Origin: Hippophae tibetana
Taxonomy: Eukaryota > Streptophyta > Magnoliopsida > Rosales > Elaeagnaceae
DNA: 64,000 bases
Direction of reading: 5' to 3'
Assembly: GCA_037013495.1 (NCBI GenBank)
Contig: CM072810.1
Coordinates: 52,314,843 to 52,378,842, forward strand
A program made the translations under genes and the position numbers. Shown in pieces: positions 1 to 11,300 of the stretch. How positions within the stretch are numbered: the first letter of the stretch is position 1; each line of letters opens with the position of its first letter. The notes below the pieces were generated by a model. It was not told the DNA's origin and searched no databases. It saw nothing but the letters and a program-made list of their open reading frames with translations.

Positions 1-296
1 GCTTCCCATACGGGACGCTTGAACTGTCACCCTTAATCCTCGTTCAAAGCTCACAACAAGTCACGAGGATGTTACCCCCCCGTGCACGACACAAGTCATT
101 CTAAATGACACTTGGAAACAACAAGGAAAGGTTACCCACAACAACGAACCCAGGGAAGGTACTTACCTCGGTTGCATCATTCCGTCTCTTGTAAGCGAAC
201 TTTACCTCGAATTTGTGATTTTATGGGACACATACCAGAGATCATGTTTTGATACCAAACATAGGAAAATAGCTAATCCTTCCTTCCTAAAGCTTA
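1..296 (+). repeat. Representative satellite monomer (first copy)
   Basis: This is a complete monomer, beginning in my phase at GCTTCCCAT, the landmark that also opens later blocks at 5047, 8314 and 13061. It carries the variants GGGAAGG, TTTACCTCGAATTTG and CACATACCAGAG. The sequence is C-rich relative to G on this strand and has no long open frame that looks like a conserved protein. The phase is arbitrary: a satellite has no natural start. I chose it because the block-level breakpoints in the left 19 kb fall at this point. Confidence 0.9.
95..109. repeat. Small inverted repeat GTCATT-CTA-AATGAC (first of many)
   Basis: A 6-base stem with a 3-base spacer, present in nearly every monomer directly after GTGCACGACACAA. 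With flanking bases it extends to an imperfect CAAGTCATT/AATGACACTTG pairing with a 2-base bulge. Common variants change mainly the spacer (CTA, TTA, CAA, CCA) and keep both arms. Confidence 0.82.
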
Positions 297-302
297 AGCT
301 TT
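289..302. repeat. 14-bp perfect palindrome AAAGCTTAAGCTTT (first of many)
   Basis: The sequence equals its own reverse complement and holds two overlapping-style AAGCTT sites. It is found at the same place in a large share of monomers. Variants such as AAAGCGTAAGCTTT, AAATCTTAAGCTTT and AAAGCTAAAGCTTT break the symmetry at one or two positions and mark monomer types. Dyad symmetry is a recurrent property of centromeric satellites in the literature; a role here is inference. Confidence 0.85.
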
Positions 303-591
303 CAATACGGGACGCTTGAACTGTCACCCTTAAACCTCGTTCAAAGCTCACAACAAGTCACGAGGATGTTACCCCCCGTGCACGACACAAGTCATTCTAA
401 ATGACACTTGGAAACAACAAAGAAAGGTTACCCACAACAACGAACCCAGGGATGGTACCTACGTCGGTTTCATCATTCCTTCTTGTAAGCGAACTTCACC
501 TCTAAGTTGTGCTTTTATGGGATACAAATCGGAGATCATGTTTTGATACCAAACATAGGAAAATAGCTAATCCTTCCTTCCTAAAGCTTAA

Positions 592-1779
592 GCTTTCAAT
601 ACGGGACGCTTGAACTGTCACCCTTAATCCTCGTTCAAAGCTCACAACAAGTCACGAGGATGTTACCCCCCCGTGCACGACACAAGTTATTCTAAATGAC
701 ACTTGGAAACAACATGGAAAGGTTACCCACAACAACAAACCTAGGGATGGATACTTACCTCGGTTGCATCATTCCGTCTCTTGTAAGCGAACTTCACATC
801 GAACTTGTGCTTTTATGGGACACAAACCTGAGATCATGTTTTGATACCAAACATAGGAAAATAGCTAATCCTTCTTTCCTAAAGCGTAAGCTTTCAATAC
901 GGGACGCTTGAACTGCTACCCTTAATCCCCGTTCAAATCTCACAACAAGTCACGAGGATGTTACCCCCCGTGCACGACACAAGTCATTTTAAATGACACT
1001 TGGAAACAACAAAGAAAGGTTACCCACAACAACGAACCCAGGGATGGTACCTACCTCGGTTTCATCATTCCGTCTCTTGTAAGCGAACTTCACCTCTAAG
1101 TTGTGCTTTTATGGGATACAAATCGGAGATCATGTTTTGATACCAAACATAGGAAAATAGCTAATCCTTCCTTTCTAAAGCTTAAGCTTTCAATACGGGA
1201 CGCTTGAACTGTCACCCTTAATCCTCGTTCAAAGCTCACAACAAGTCACGAGGATGTTACCCCCCCGTGCACGACACAAGTTATTCTAAATGACACTTGG
1301 AAACAACATAGAAAGGTTACCCACAACAACAAACCTAGGGATGGATACTTACCTCGGTTGCATCATTCCGTCTCTTGTAAGCGAACTTCACATCGAACTT
1401 GTGCTTTTATGGGACACAAACCTGAGATCATGTTTTGATACCAAACATAGGAAAATAGCTAATCCTTCCTTCCTAAAGCGTAAGCTTTCAATACGGGACG
1501 CTTGAACTGCTACCCTTAATCCCCGTTCAAATCTCACAACAAGTCACGAGGATGTTACCCCCCGTGCACGACACAAGTCATTTTAAATGACACTTGGAAA
1601 CAACAAAGAAAGGTTACCCACAACAACGAACCCAGGGATGGTACCTACCTCGGTTTCATCATTCCGTCTCTTGTAAGCGAACTTCACCTCTAAGTTGTGC
1701 TTTTATGGGATACAAATCGGATATCATGTTTTGATACCAAACATAAGAAAATAGCTAATCCTTCCTTCCTAAAGCTTAA
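592..1779 (+). repeat. Tandem duplication of a 594-bp dimer
   Basis: The two-monomer segment 592-1185 is followed directly by a near-identical copy at 1186-1779, exactly 594 bp on. The two differ at few sites, for instance AACATGG at about 712 versus AACATAG at about 1306, and CTTCTTTCC versus CTTCCTTCC. Each dimer has one GGTTGCATC-type and one GGTTTCATC-type monomer. The same dimer is present once at 6834-7430 and once near 9795-10387, so the doubling is local to this block. Confidence 0.88.
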
Positions 1780-2967
1780 GCTTTCAATACGGGACGCTTG
1801 AACTGTCACCCTTAATCCTCGTTCAAAGCACACAACAAGTCACGAGGATGTTACCCCACGTGCACGACACAAGTCATTCTAAATGACACTTGGAAACAAC
1901 AAAGAAAGGTTACCCACAACAACAAACCCAGGGATGGTACCTACGTCGGTTTCATCATTCCGTCTCTTGTAAGCGAACTTCACCTCTAAGTTGTGCTTTT
2001 ATTGGATACAAATCGGATATCATGTTTTGATACCAAACATAGGAAAATAGCTAATCCTTACTTCCAAAAGCTTAAGCTTTCAATACGGGACGCTTGAACT
2101 GTCACCCTTAATCCTCGTTCAAAGCTCACAACAAGTCACGAGGATGTTACCCCCCCGTGCACGACACAAGTCATTCTAAATGACACTTGGAAACAACAAG
2201 GAAAGGTTACCCACAACAACAAACCCAGGGATGGATACTTACGTCGGTTGCATCATTCCGTCTCTTGTAAGCGAACTTCACCTCTAACTTGTGCTTTTAT
2301 GGTATATAAATCGGAGATCATGTTTTGATACCAAACATAGGAAAATAGCTAATCCTTCCTTCCTAAAGCTTAAGCTTTCAATACGGGACGCTTGAACTGT
2401 CACCCTTAATCCTCGTTCAAAGCTCACAACAAGTCACGAGGATGTTACCCCACGTGCACGACACAAGTCATTCTAAATGACACTTGGAAACAACAAAGAA
2501 AGGTTACCCACAACAACAAACCCAGGGATGGTACCTACGTCGGTTTCATCATTCCATCTCTTGTAAGCGAACTTCACCTCTAAGTTGTGCTTTTATTGGA
2601 TACAAATCGGATATCATGTTTTGATACCAAACATAGGAAAATAGCTAATCCTTACTTCCAAAAGCTTAAGCTTTCAATACGGGACGCTTGAACTGTCACC
2701 CTTAATCCTCGTTCAAAGCTCACAACAAGTCACGAGGATGTTACCCCCCCGTGCACGACACAAGTCATTCTAAATGACACTTGGAAACAACAAGGAAAGG
2801 TTACCCACAACAACAAACCCAGGGATGGATACTTACGTCGGTTGCATCATTCCGTCTCTTGTAAGCGAACTTCACCTCTAACTTGTGCTTTTATGGTATA
2901 TAAATCGGAGATCATGTTTTGATACCAAACATAGGAAAATAGCTAATCCTTCCTTCCTAAAGCTTAA
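1780..2967 (+). repeat. Second tandem duplication of a 594-bp dimer
   Basis: Segments 1780-2373 and 2374-2967 are near-identical and 594 bp apart. Both contain the variant ACCCCACGTG in place of the long C tract, the ATTGGATAC variant, and a second monomer with GTATATAAATC. They differ for example at CAAAGCACAC (1826) versus CAAAGCTCAC (2420). The block at 8314-13060 has a single copy of this dimer, so this is an independent local expansion directly next to the one at 592-1779. Confidence 0.87.
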
Positions 2968-5046
2968 GCTTTCAATACGGGACGCTTGAACTGTCACCCT
3001 TAATCCTCGTTCAAAGCTCACAACAAGTCACGAGGATGTTACCCCACTTGCACGACACAAGTCATTCTAAATGACACTTGGAAACAACAAAGAAAGGTTA
3101 CCCACAACAACGAACCCAGGGATGGTACCTACGTCAGTTTCATCATTCCGTCTCTTGTAAGCGAACTTCACCTCTAAGTTGTGCTTTTATGGGATACAAA
3201 TCGGATATCATGTTTTGATACCAAACATAGGAAAATAGCTAATCCTTACTTCCTAAAGCTTAAGCTTTCAATACGGGACGCTTGAACTGTCACCCATAAT
3301 CCTCGTTCAAAGCTCACAACAAGTCACGAGGATGTAACCCCCCCGTGCACGACACAAGTCATTCTAAATGACACTTGGAAACAACATAGAAAGGTTACCC
3401 ACAACAACGAACCCAGGTATGGTACTTACGTCGGTTGCATCATTCCGTCTCTTGTAAGCGAACTTCACCTCTAACTTATGCTTTTATGGTATATAAATCG
3501 GAGATCATGTTTTGATACCAAACATAGGAAAATAGCTAATCCTTCCTTCCTAAAGCTTAAGCTTTCAATACGGGACGCTTGAACTATCACCCTTAATCCT
3601 CGTTCAAAGCTCACAACAAGTCACGAGGATGTTACCCCACTTGCACGACACAAGTCATTCTAAATGACACTTGGAAACAACAAAGAAAGGTTACCCACAA
3701 CAACGAACCCAGGGATGGTACCTACGTCGGTTTCATCATTCCGTCTCTTGTAAGCGAACTTCACCTCTAAGTTGTGCTTTTATGGGATACAAATCGGATA
3801 TATAGTTTTGATACCAAACATAGGAAAATAGCTAATCCTTACTTCCTAAAGCTTAAGCTTTCAATACGGGACGCTTGAACTGTCACCCTTAATCCTCGTT
3901 CAAAGCTCACAACAAGTCACGCGGATGTTACCCCCCCGTGCACGACACAAGTCATTCTAAATGACACTCGGAAACAACAAGGAAAGGTTACCCACAACAA
4001 CGAACCCAGGGATGGTACTTACCTCTGTTGCATCATTCCGTCTCTTGTAAGCAAACTTCACCTCGAAGTTGTGCTTTTATGGGATACAAATCGGAGATCA
4101 TGTTTTGATACCAAACATAGGAAAATAGCTAATCCTTCCTTCCTAAAGCGTAAGCTTTCAATACGGGACGCTTGAACTGTCACCCTTAATCCCCGTTCAA
4201 AGCTCACAACAAGTCACGAGGATGTTACCCCCTGTGCACGACACAAGTCATTCTAAATGACACTTGGAAACAACAAAGAAAGGTTACCCACAAGAACGAA
4301 CCCAGGGATGGTACCTACCTCGGTTTCATCATTCCGTCTCCTGTAAGCGAACTTCACCTTTAAGTTGTGCTTTTATGGGATACAAATCGGATATCATGTT
4401 TTGATACCAAACATAGGAAAATAGCTAATCCTTACTTCCTAAAGCGTAAGCTTTCAATACGGGACACTTGAACTGCCACCCTTAATCCCCGTTCAAAGCT
4501 CACAACAAGTCACGCGGATATTACCCCCCCGTGCACGACACAAGTCATTCTAAATGACACTCGGAAACAACAAGGAAAGGTTACCCACAACAACGAACCC
4601 AGGGATGGTAATTACCTCGGTTGCATCATTCCGTCTCTTGTAAGCAAACTTCACCTCGAAGTTGTGCTTTTATGGGATACAAATCGGAGATCATGTTTTG
4701 ATACCAAACATAGGAAAATAGCTAATCCTTTATTCCTAAAGCTTAAGCTTTCAATACGGGACGCTTGAACTGTCACCCTTAATCCTCGTTCAAAGCTCAC
4801 AACAAGTCACGAGGATGTTACCCCCCCGTGCACGACACAAGTCATTCTAAATGACACTTGGAAACAACATAGAAAGGTTACCCACAACAACAAACCCAGG
4901 GATGGATACTTACCTCGGTTGCATCATTCCGTCTCTTGTAAACGAACTTCACGTCGAACTTGTGCTTTTATGGGATACAAATTCGGAGATCATGTTTTGA
5001 TAACAAATATAGGAAAAATAGCTAATCCTTCCTTCCTAAAGCTTAA

Positions 5047-8000
5047 GCTTCCCATACGGGACGCTTGAACTGTCACCCTTAATCCTCGTTCAAAGCTCAC
5101 AACAAGTCACGAGGATGTTACCCCCCCGTGCACGACACAAGTCATTCTAAATGACACTTGGAAACAACAAGGAAAGGTTACCCACAACAACGAACCCAGG
5201 GAAGGTACTTACCTCGGTTGCATCATTCCGTCTCTTGTAAGCGAACTTTACCTCGAATTTGTGATTTTATGGGACACAAACCAGAGATCATGTTTTGATA
5301 CCAAACATAGGAAAATAGCTAATCCTTCCTTCCTAAAGCTTAAGCTTTCAATACGGGACGCTTGAACTGTCACCCTTAAACCTCGTTCAAAGCTCACAAC
5401 AAGTCACGAGGATGTTACCCCCCGTGCACGACACAAGTCATTCTAAATGACACTTGGAAACAACAAAGAAAGGTTACCCACAACAACGAACCCAGGGATG
5501 GTACCTACGTCGGTTTCATCATTCCTTCTTGTAAGCGAACTTCACCTCTAAGTTGTGCTTTTATGGGATACAAATCGGATATCATGTTTTGATACCAAAC
5601 ATAGGAAAATAGCTAATCCTTACTTCCTAAAGCTTAAGCTTTCAATACGGGACGCTTGAACTGTCACCCTTAATCCTCGTTCAAAGCTCACAACAAGTCA
5701 CGCGGACGTTACCCCCCCCCGTGCACGACACAAGTCATTCTAAATGACACTCGGAAACAACAAGGAAAGGTTACCCACAACAACGAACCCAGGGATGGTA
5801 CTTACCTCTGTTGCATCATTCCGTCTCTTGTAAGCAAACTTCACCTCGAAGTTGTGCTTTTATGGGATACAAATCGGAGATCATGTTTTGATACCAAACA
5901 TAGGAAAATAGCTAATCCTTCCTTCCTAAAGCGTAAGCTTTCAATACGTGACGCTTGAACTGTCACCCTTAATCCCCGTTCAAAGCTCACAACAAGTCAC
6001 GAGGATGTTACCCCCTGTGCACGACACAAGTCATTCTAAATGACACTTGGAAACAACAAAGAAAGGTTACCCACAAGAACGAACCCAGGGATGGTACCTA
6101 CCTCGGTTTCATCATTTCGTCTCTTGTAAGCGAACTTCACCTTTAAGTTGTGCTTTTATGGGATACAAATCGGAGATCATGTTTTGATACCAAACATAGG
6201 AAAATAGCTAATCCTTCCTTCCTAAAGCTTAAGCTTTCAATACGGGACGCTTGAACTGTCACCCTTAATCCTCGTTCAAAGCTCACAACAAGTCACGAGG
6301 ATGTTACCCCCCCGTGCACGACACAAGTTATTCTAAATGACACTTGGAAACAACATAGAAAGGTTACCCACAACAACAAACCTAGGGATGGATACTTACC
6401 TCGGTTGCATCATTCCGTCTCTTGTAAGCGAACTTCACATCGAACTTGTGCTTTTATGGGACACAAACCTGAGATCATGTTTTGATACCAAACATAGGAA
6501 AATAGCTAATCCTTCCTTCCTAAAGCGTAAGCTTTCAATACGTGACGCTTGAACTGTCACCCTTAATCCCCGTTCAAAGCTCACAACAAGTCACGAGGAT
6601 GTTACCCCCCGTGCACGACACAAGTCATTCTAAATGACACTCGGAAACAACAAGGAAAGGTTACCCACAACAACGAACCCAGGGATGGTAATTACCTCGG
6701 TTGCATCATTCCGTCTCTTGTAAGCAAACTTCACCTCGAAGTTGTGCTTTTATGGGATACAAATCGGAGATCATGTTTTGATACCAAACATAGGAAAATA
6801 GCTAATCCTTTATTCCTAAAGCTTAAGCTTTCAATACGGGACGCTTGAACTGTCACCCTTAATCCTCGTTCAAAGCTCACAACAAGTCACGAGGATGTTA
6901 CCCCCCCGTGCACGACACAAGTTATTCTAAATGACACTTGGAAACAACATAGAAAGGTTACCCACAACAACAAACCTAGGGATGGATACTTACCTCGGTT
7001 GCATCATTCCGTCTCTTGTAAGCGAACTTCACATCGAACTTGTGCTTTTATGGGACACAAACCTGAGATCATGTTTTGATACCAAACATAGGAAAATAGC
7101 TAATCCTTCCTTCCTAAAGCGTAAGCTTTCAATACGGGACGCTTGAACTGCTACCCTTAATCCCCGTTCAAATCTCACAACAAGTCACGAGGATGTTACC
7201 CCCCGTGCACGACACAAGTCATTTTAAATGACACTTGGAAACAACAAAGAAAGGTTACCCACAACAACGAACCCAGGGATGGTACCTACCTCGGTTTCAT
7301 CATCCGTCTCTTGTAAGCGAACTTCACCTCTAAGTTGTGCTTTTATGGGATACAAATCGGATATCATGTTTTGATACCAAACATAAGAAAATAGCTAATC
7401 CTTCCTTCCTAAAGCTTAAGCTTTCAATACGGGACGCTTGAACTGTCACCCTTAATCCTCGTTCAAAGCACACAACAAGTCACGAGGATGTTACCCCACG
7501 TGCACGACACAAGTCATTCTAAATGACACTTGGAAACAACAAAGAAAGGTTACCCATAACAACAAACCCAGGGATGGTACCTACGTCGGTTTCATCATTC
7601 CGTCTCTTGTAAGCGAACTTCACCTCTAAGTTGTGCTTTTATTGGATACAAATCGGATATCATGTTTTGATACCAAACATAGGAAAATAGCTAATCCTTA
7701 CTTCCAAAAGCTTAAGCTTTCAATACGGGACGCTTGAACTGTCACCCTTAATCCTCGTTCAAAGCTCACAACAAGTCACGAGGATGTTACCCCCCCGTGC
7801 ACGACACAAGTCATTCTAAATGACACTTGGAAACAACAAGGAAAGGTTACCCACAACAACAAACCCAGGGATGGATACTTACGTCGGTTGCATCATTCCG
7901 TCTCTTGTAAGCGAACTTCACCTCTAACTTGTGCTTTTATGGTATATAAATCGGAGATCATGTTTTGATACCAAACATAGGAAAATAGCTAATCCTTCCT

Positions 8001-8313
8001 TCCTAAAGCTTAAGCTTTCAATACGGGACGCTTGAACTGTCACCCTTAATCCTCGTTCAAAGCTCACAACAAGTCACGAGGATGTTACCCCCCCGTGCAC
8101 GACACAAGTCATTCTAAATGACACTTGGAAACAACATAGAAAGGTTACCCACAACAACAAACCCAGGGATGGATACTTACCTCGGTTGCATCATTCCGTC
8201 TCTTGTAAACGAACTTCACGTCGAACTTGTGCTTTTATGGGATACAAATTCGGAGATCATGTTTTGATAACAAATATAGGAAAAATAGCTAATCCTTCCT
8301 TCCTAAAGCTTAA
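5047..8313 (+). repeat. Left array, block 2: 11-monomer unit
   Basis: The distance between landmarks is 3267 bp, or 11 monomers. Monomer order follows the 16-monomer block for the first four units, then has an inserted or shuffled pair (the monomer near 6240 and a hybrid near 6541), continues with the types found at about 9795-10980, and jumps directly to the last monomer type of the block (8028 onward, with ACGTCGAAC and TTGATAACAAATATAGG). Six monomer types present at about 10980-12765 are missing. The monomer near 6541 starts like one type (CGTGACGCTTG) and ends like another (ACTCGG, GGTAATTACC), as expected of an exchange product. Confidence 0.83.
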
Positions 8314-11300
8314 GCTTCCCATACGGGACGCTTGAACTGTCACCCTTAATCCTCGTTCAAAGCTCACAACAAGTCACGAGGATGTTACCCCCCCGTGCAC
8401 GACACAAGTCATTCTAAATGACACTTGCAAACAACAAGGAAAGGTTACCCACAACAACGAACCCAGGGAAGGTACTTACCTCGGTTGCATCATTCCGTCT
8501 CTTGTAAGCGAACTTTACCTCGAATTTGTGATTTTATGGGACACAAACCTGAGATCATGTTTTGATACCAAACATAGGAAAATAGCTAATCCTTCCTTCC
8601 TAAAGCTTAAGCTTTCAATACGGGACGCTTGAACTGTCACCCTTAATCCTCGTTCAAAGCTCACAACAAGTCACGAGGATGTTACCCCCCGTGCACGACA
8701 CAAGTCATTCTAAATGACACTTGGAAACAACAAAGAAAGGTTACCCACAACAACGAACCCAGGGATGGTACCTACGTCGGTTTCATCATTCCTTCTTGTA
8801 AGCGAACTTCACCTCTAAGTTGTGCTTTTATGGGATACAAATCGGATATCATGTTTTGATACCAAACATAGGAAAATAGCTAATCCTTACTTCCTAAAGC
8901 TTAAGCTTTCAATACGGGACGCTTGAACTGTCACCCTTAATCCTCGTTCAAAGCTCACAACAAGTCACGCGGACGTTACCCCCCCGTGCACGACACAAGT
9001 CATTCTAAATGACACTCGGAAACAACAAGGAAAGGTTACCCACAACAACGAACCCAGGGATGGTACTTACCTCTGTTGCATCATTCCGTCTCTTGTAAGC
9101 AAACTTCACCTCGAAGTTGTGCTTTTATGGGATACAAATCGGAGATCATGTTTTGATACCAAACATAGGAAAATAGCTAATCCTTCCTTCCTAAAGCGTA
9201 AGCTTTCAATACGGGACGCTTGAACTGTCACCCTTAATCCCCGTTCAAAGCTCACAACAAGTCACGAGGATGTTACCCCCTGTGCACGACACAAGTCATT
9301 CTAAATGACACTTGGAAACAACAAAGAAAGGTTACCCACAAGAACGAACCCAGGGATGGTACCTACCTCGGTTTCATCATTCCGTCTCTTGTAAGCGAAC
9401 TTCACCTTTAAGTTGTGCTTTTATGGGATACAAATCGGATATCATGTTTTGATACCAAACATAGGAAAATAGCTAATCCTTACTTCCTAAAGCGTAAGCT
9501 TTCAATACGTGACACTTGAACTGCCACCCTTAATCCCCGTTCAAAGCTCACAACAAGTCACGCGGATATTACCCCCCCGTGCACGACACAAGTCATTCTA
9601 AATGACACTCGGAAACAACAAGGAAAGGTTACCCACAACAACGAACCCAGGGATGGTAATTACCTCGGTTGCATCATTCCGTCTCTTGTAAGCAAACTTC
9701 ACCTCGAAGTTGTGCTTTTATGGGATACAAATCGGAGATCATGTTTTGATACCAAACATAGGAAAATAGCTAATCCTTTATTCCTAAAGCTTAAGCTTTC
9801 AATACGGGACGCTTGAACTGTCACCCTTAATCCTCGTTCAAAGCTCACAACAAGTCACGAGGATGTTACCCCCCCGTGCACGACACAAGTCATTCTAAAT
9901 GACACTTGGAAACAACATAGAAAGGTTACCCACAACAACAAACCTAGGGATGGATACTTACCTCGGTTGCATCATTCCGTCTCTTGTAAGCGAACTTCAC
10001 ATCGAACTTGTGCTTTTATGGGACACAAACCTGAGATCATGTTTTGATACCAAACATAGGAAAATAGCTAATCCTTCCTTCCTAAAGCGTAAGCTTTCAA
10101 TACGGGACGCTTGAACTGCTACCCTTAATCCCCGTTCAAATCTCACAACAAGTCACGAGGATGTTACCCCCCGTGCACGACACAAGTCATTTTAAATGAC
10201 ACTTGCAAACAACAAAGAAAGGTTACCCACAACAACGAACCCAGGGATGGTACCTACCTCGGTTTCATCATCCGTCTCTTGTAAGCGAACTTCACCTCTA
10301 AGTTGTGCTTTTATGGGATACAAATCGGATATCATGTTTTGATACCAAACATAAGAAAATAGCTAATCCTTCCTTCCTAAAGCTTTAGCTTTCAATACGG
10401 GACGCTTGAACTGTCACCCTTAATCCTCGTTCAAAGCACACAACAAGTCACGAGGATGTTACCCCCCGTGCACGACACAAGTCATTCTAAATGACACTTG
10501 GAAACAACAAAGAAAGGTTACCCATAACAACAAACCCAGGGATGGTACCTACGTCCGTTTCATCATTCCGTCTCTTGTAAGCGAACTTCACCTCTAAGTT
10601 GTGCTTTTATTGGATACAAATCGGATATCATGTTTTGATACCAAACATAGGAAAATAGCTAATCCTTACTTCCAAAAGCTTAAGCTTTCAATACGGGACG
10701 CTTGAACTGTCACCCTTAATCCTCGTTCAAAGCTCACAACAAGTCACGAGGATGTTACCCCCCCGTGCACGACACAAGTCATTCTAAATGACACTTGGAA
10801 ACAACAAGGAAAGGTTACCCACAACAACAAACCCAGGGATGGATACTTACGTCGGTTGCATCATTCCGTCTCTTGTAAGCGAACTTCACCTCTAACTTGT
10901 GCTTTTATGGTATATAAATCGGAGATCATGTTTTGATACCAAACATAGGAAAATAGCTAATCCTTCCTTCCTAAAGCTTAAGCTTTCAATACGGGACGCT
11001 TGAACTGTCACCCTTAATCCTCGTTCAAAGCTCACAACAAGTCACGAGGATGTTACCCCACTTGCACGACACAAGTCATTCTAAATGACACTTGGAAACA
11101 ACAAAGAAAGGTTACCCACAACAACGAACCCAGGGATGGTACCTACGTCAGTTTCATCATTCCGTCTCTTGTAAGCGAACTTCACCTCTAAGTTGTGCTT
11201 TTATGGGATACAAATCGGATATCATGTTTTGATACCAAACATAGGAAAATAGCTAATCCTTACTTCCTAAAGCTTAAGCTTTCAATACGGGACGCTTGAA

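Larger units (their letters stand above)
1..5046 (+). repeat. Left array, block 1: 17-monomer unit
   Basis: This block runs from one GCTTCCCAT landmark to the next, a spacing of 5046 bp or 17 monomers. Compared with the 16-monomer block at 8314-13060, it has the same first two monomers, lacks the next three, has an extra copy of a dimer at 592-1779 and another at 1780-2967, and then follows the same order to the end. The part from about 2700 to 5046 matches 10714-13060 at a constant offset of 8014 with only a handful of visible differences, for example TCCTAAAGCG versus TCCGAAAGCG near 4141 and 12155. Confidence 0.88.

Noticed and set aside
75-90. Telomere-like or G-quadruplex-forming array on the minus strand from the C tracts
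   Set aside because: Each monomer has a single C run, not four closely spaced runs. An intramolecular quadruplex is unlikely in ordinary monomers, and there is no telomere repeat.
170-225. Internal subrepeat of the monomer (CGAACTT twice, and GGATGTTACCC resembling AAAGGTTACCC)
   Set aside because: The similarities are short and isolated. They do not support an ancestral half-monomer of about 148 bp.
289-310. CENP-B-box-like motif around the CGGG of TCAATACGGGACG
   Set aside because: The required TTCG core upstream at the right spacing is not present, so I do not claim a CENP-B box.
696-911. Open frame of 71 codons, repeated at several places in the left array (for example 1290, 6337, 6931, 9899)
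   Set aside because: It lies within a satellite monomer, repeats with it, is interrupted by a stop in most copies (CTCTAA instead of CTCGAA), and shows no protein-like conservation. The frame ends at TGA in CGCTTGAACTG in each monomer.
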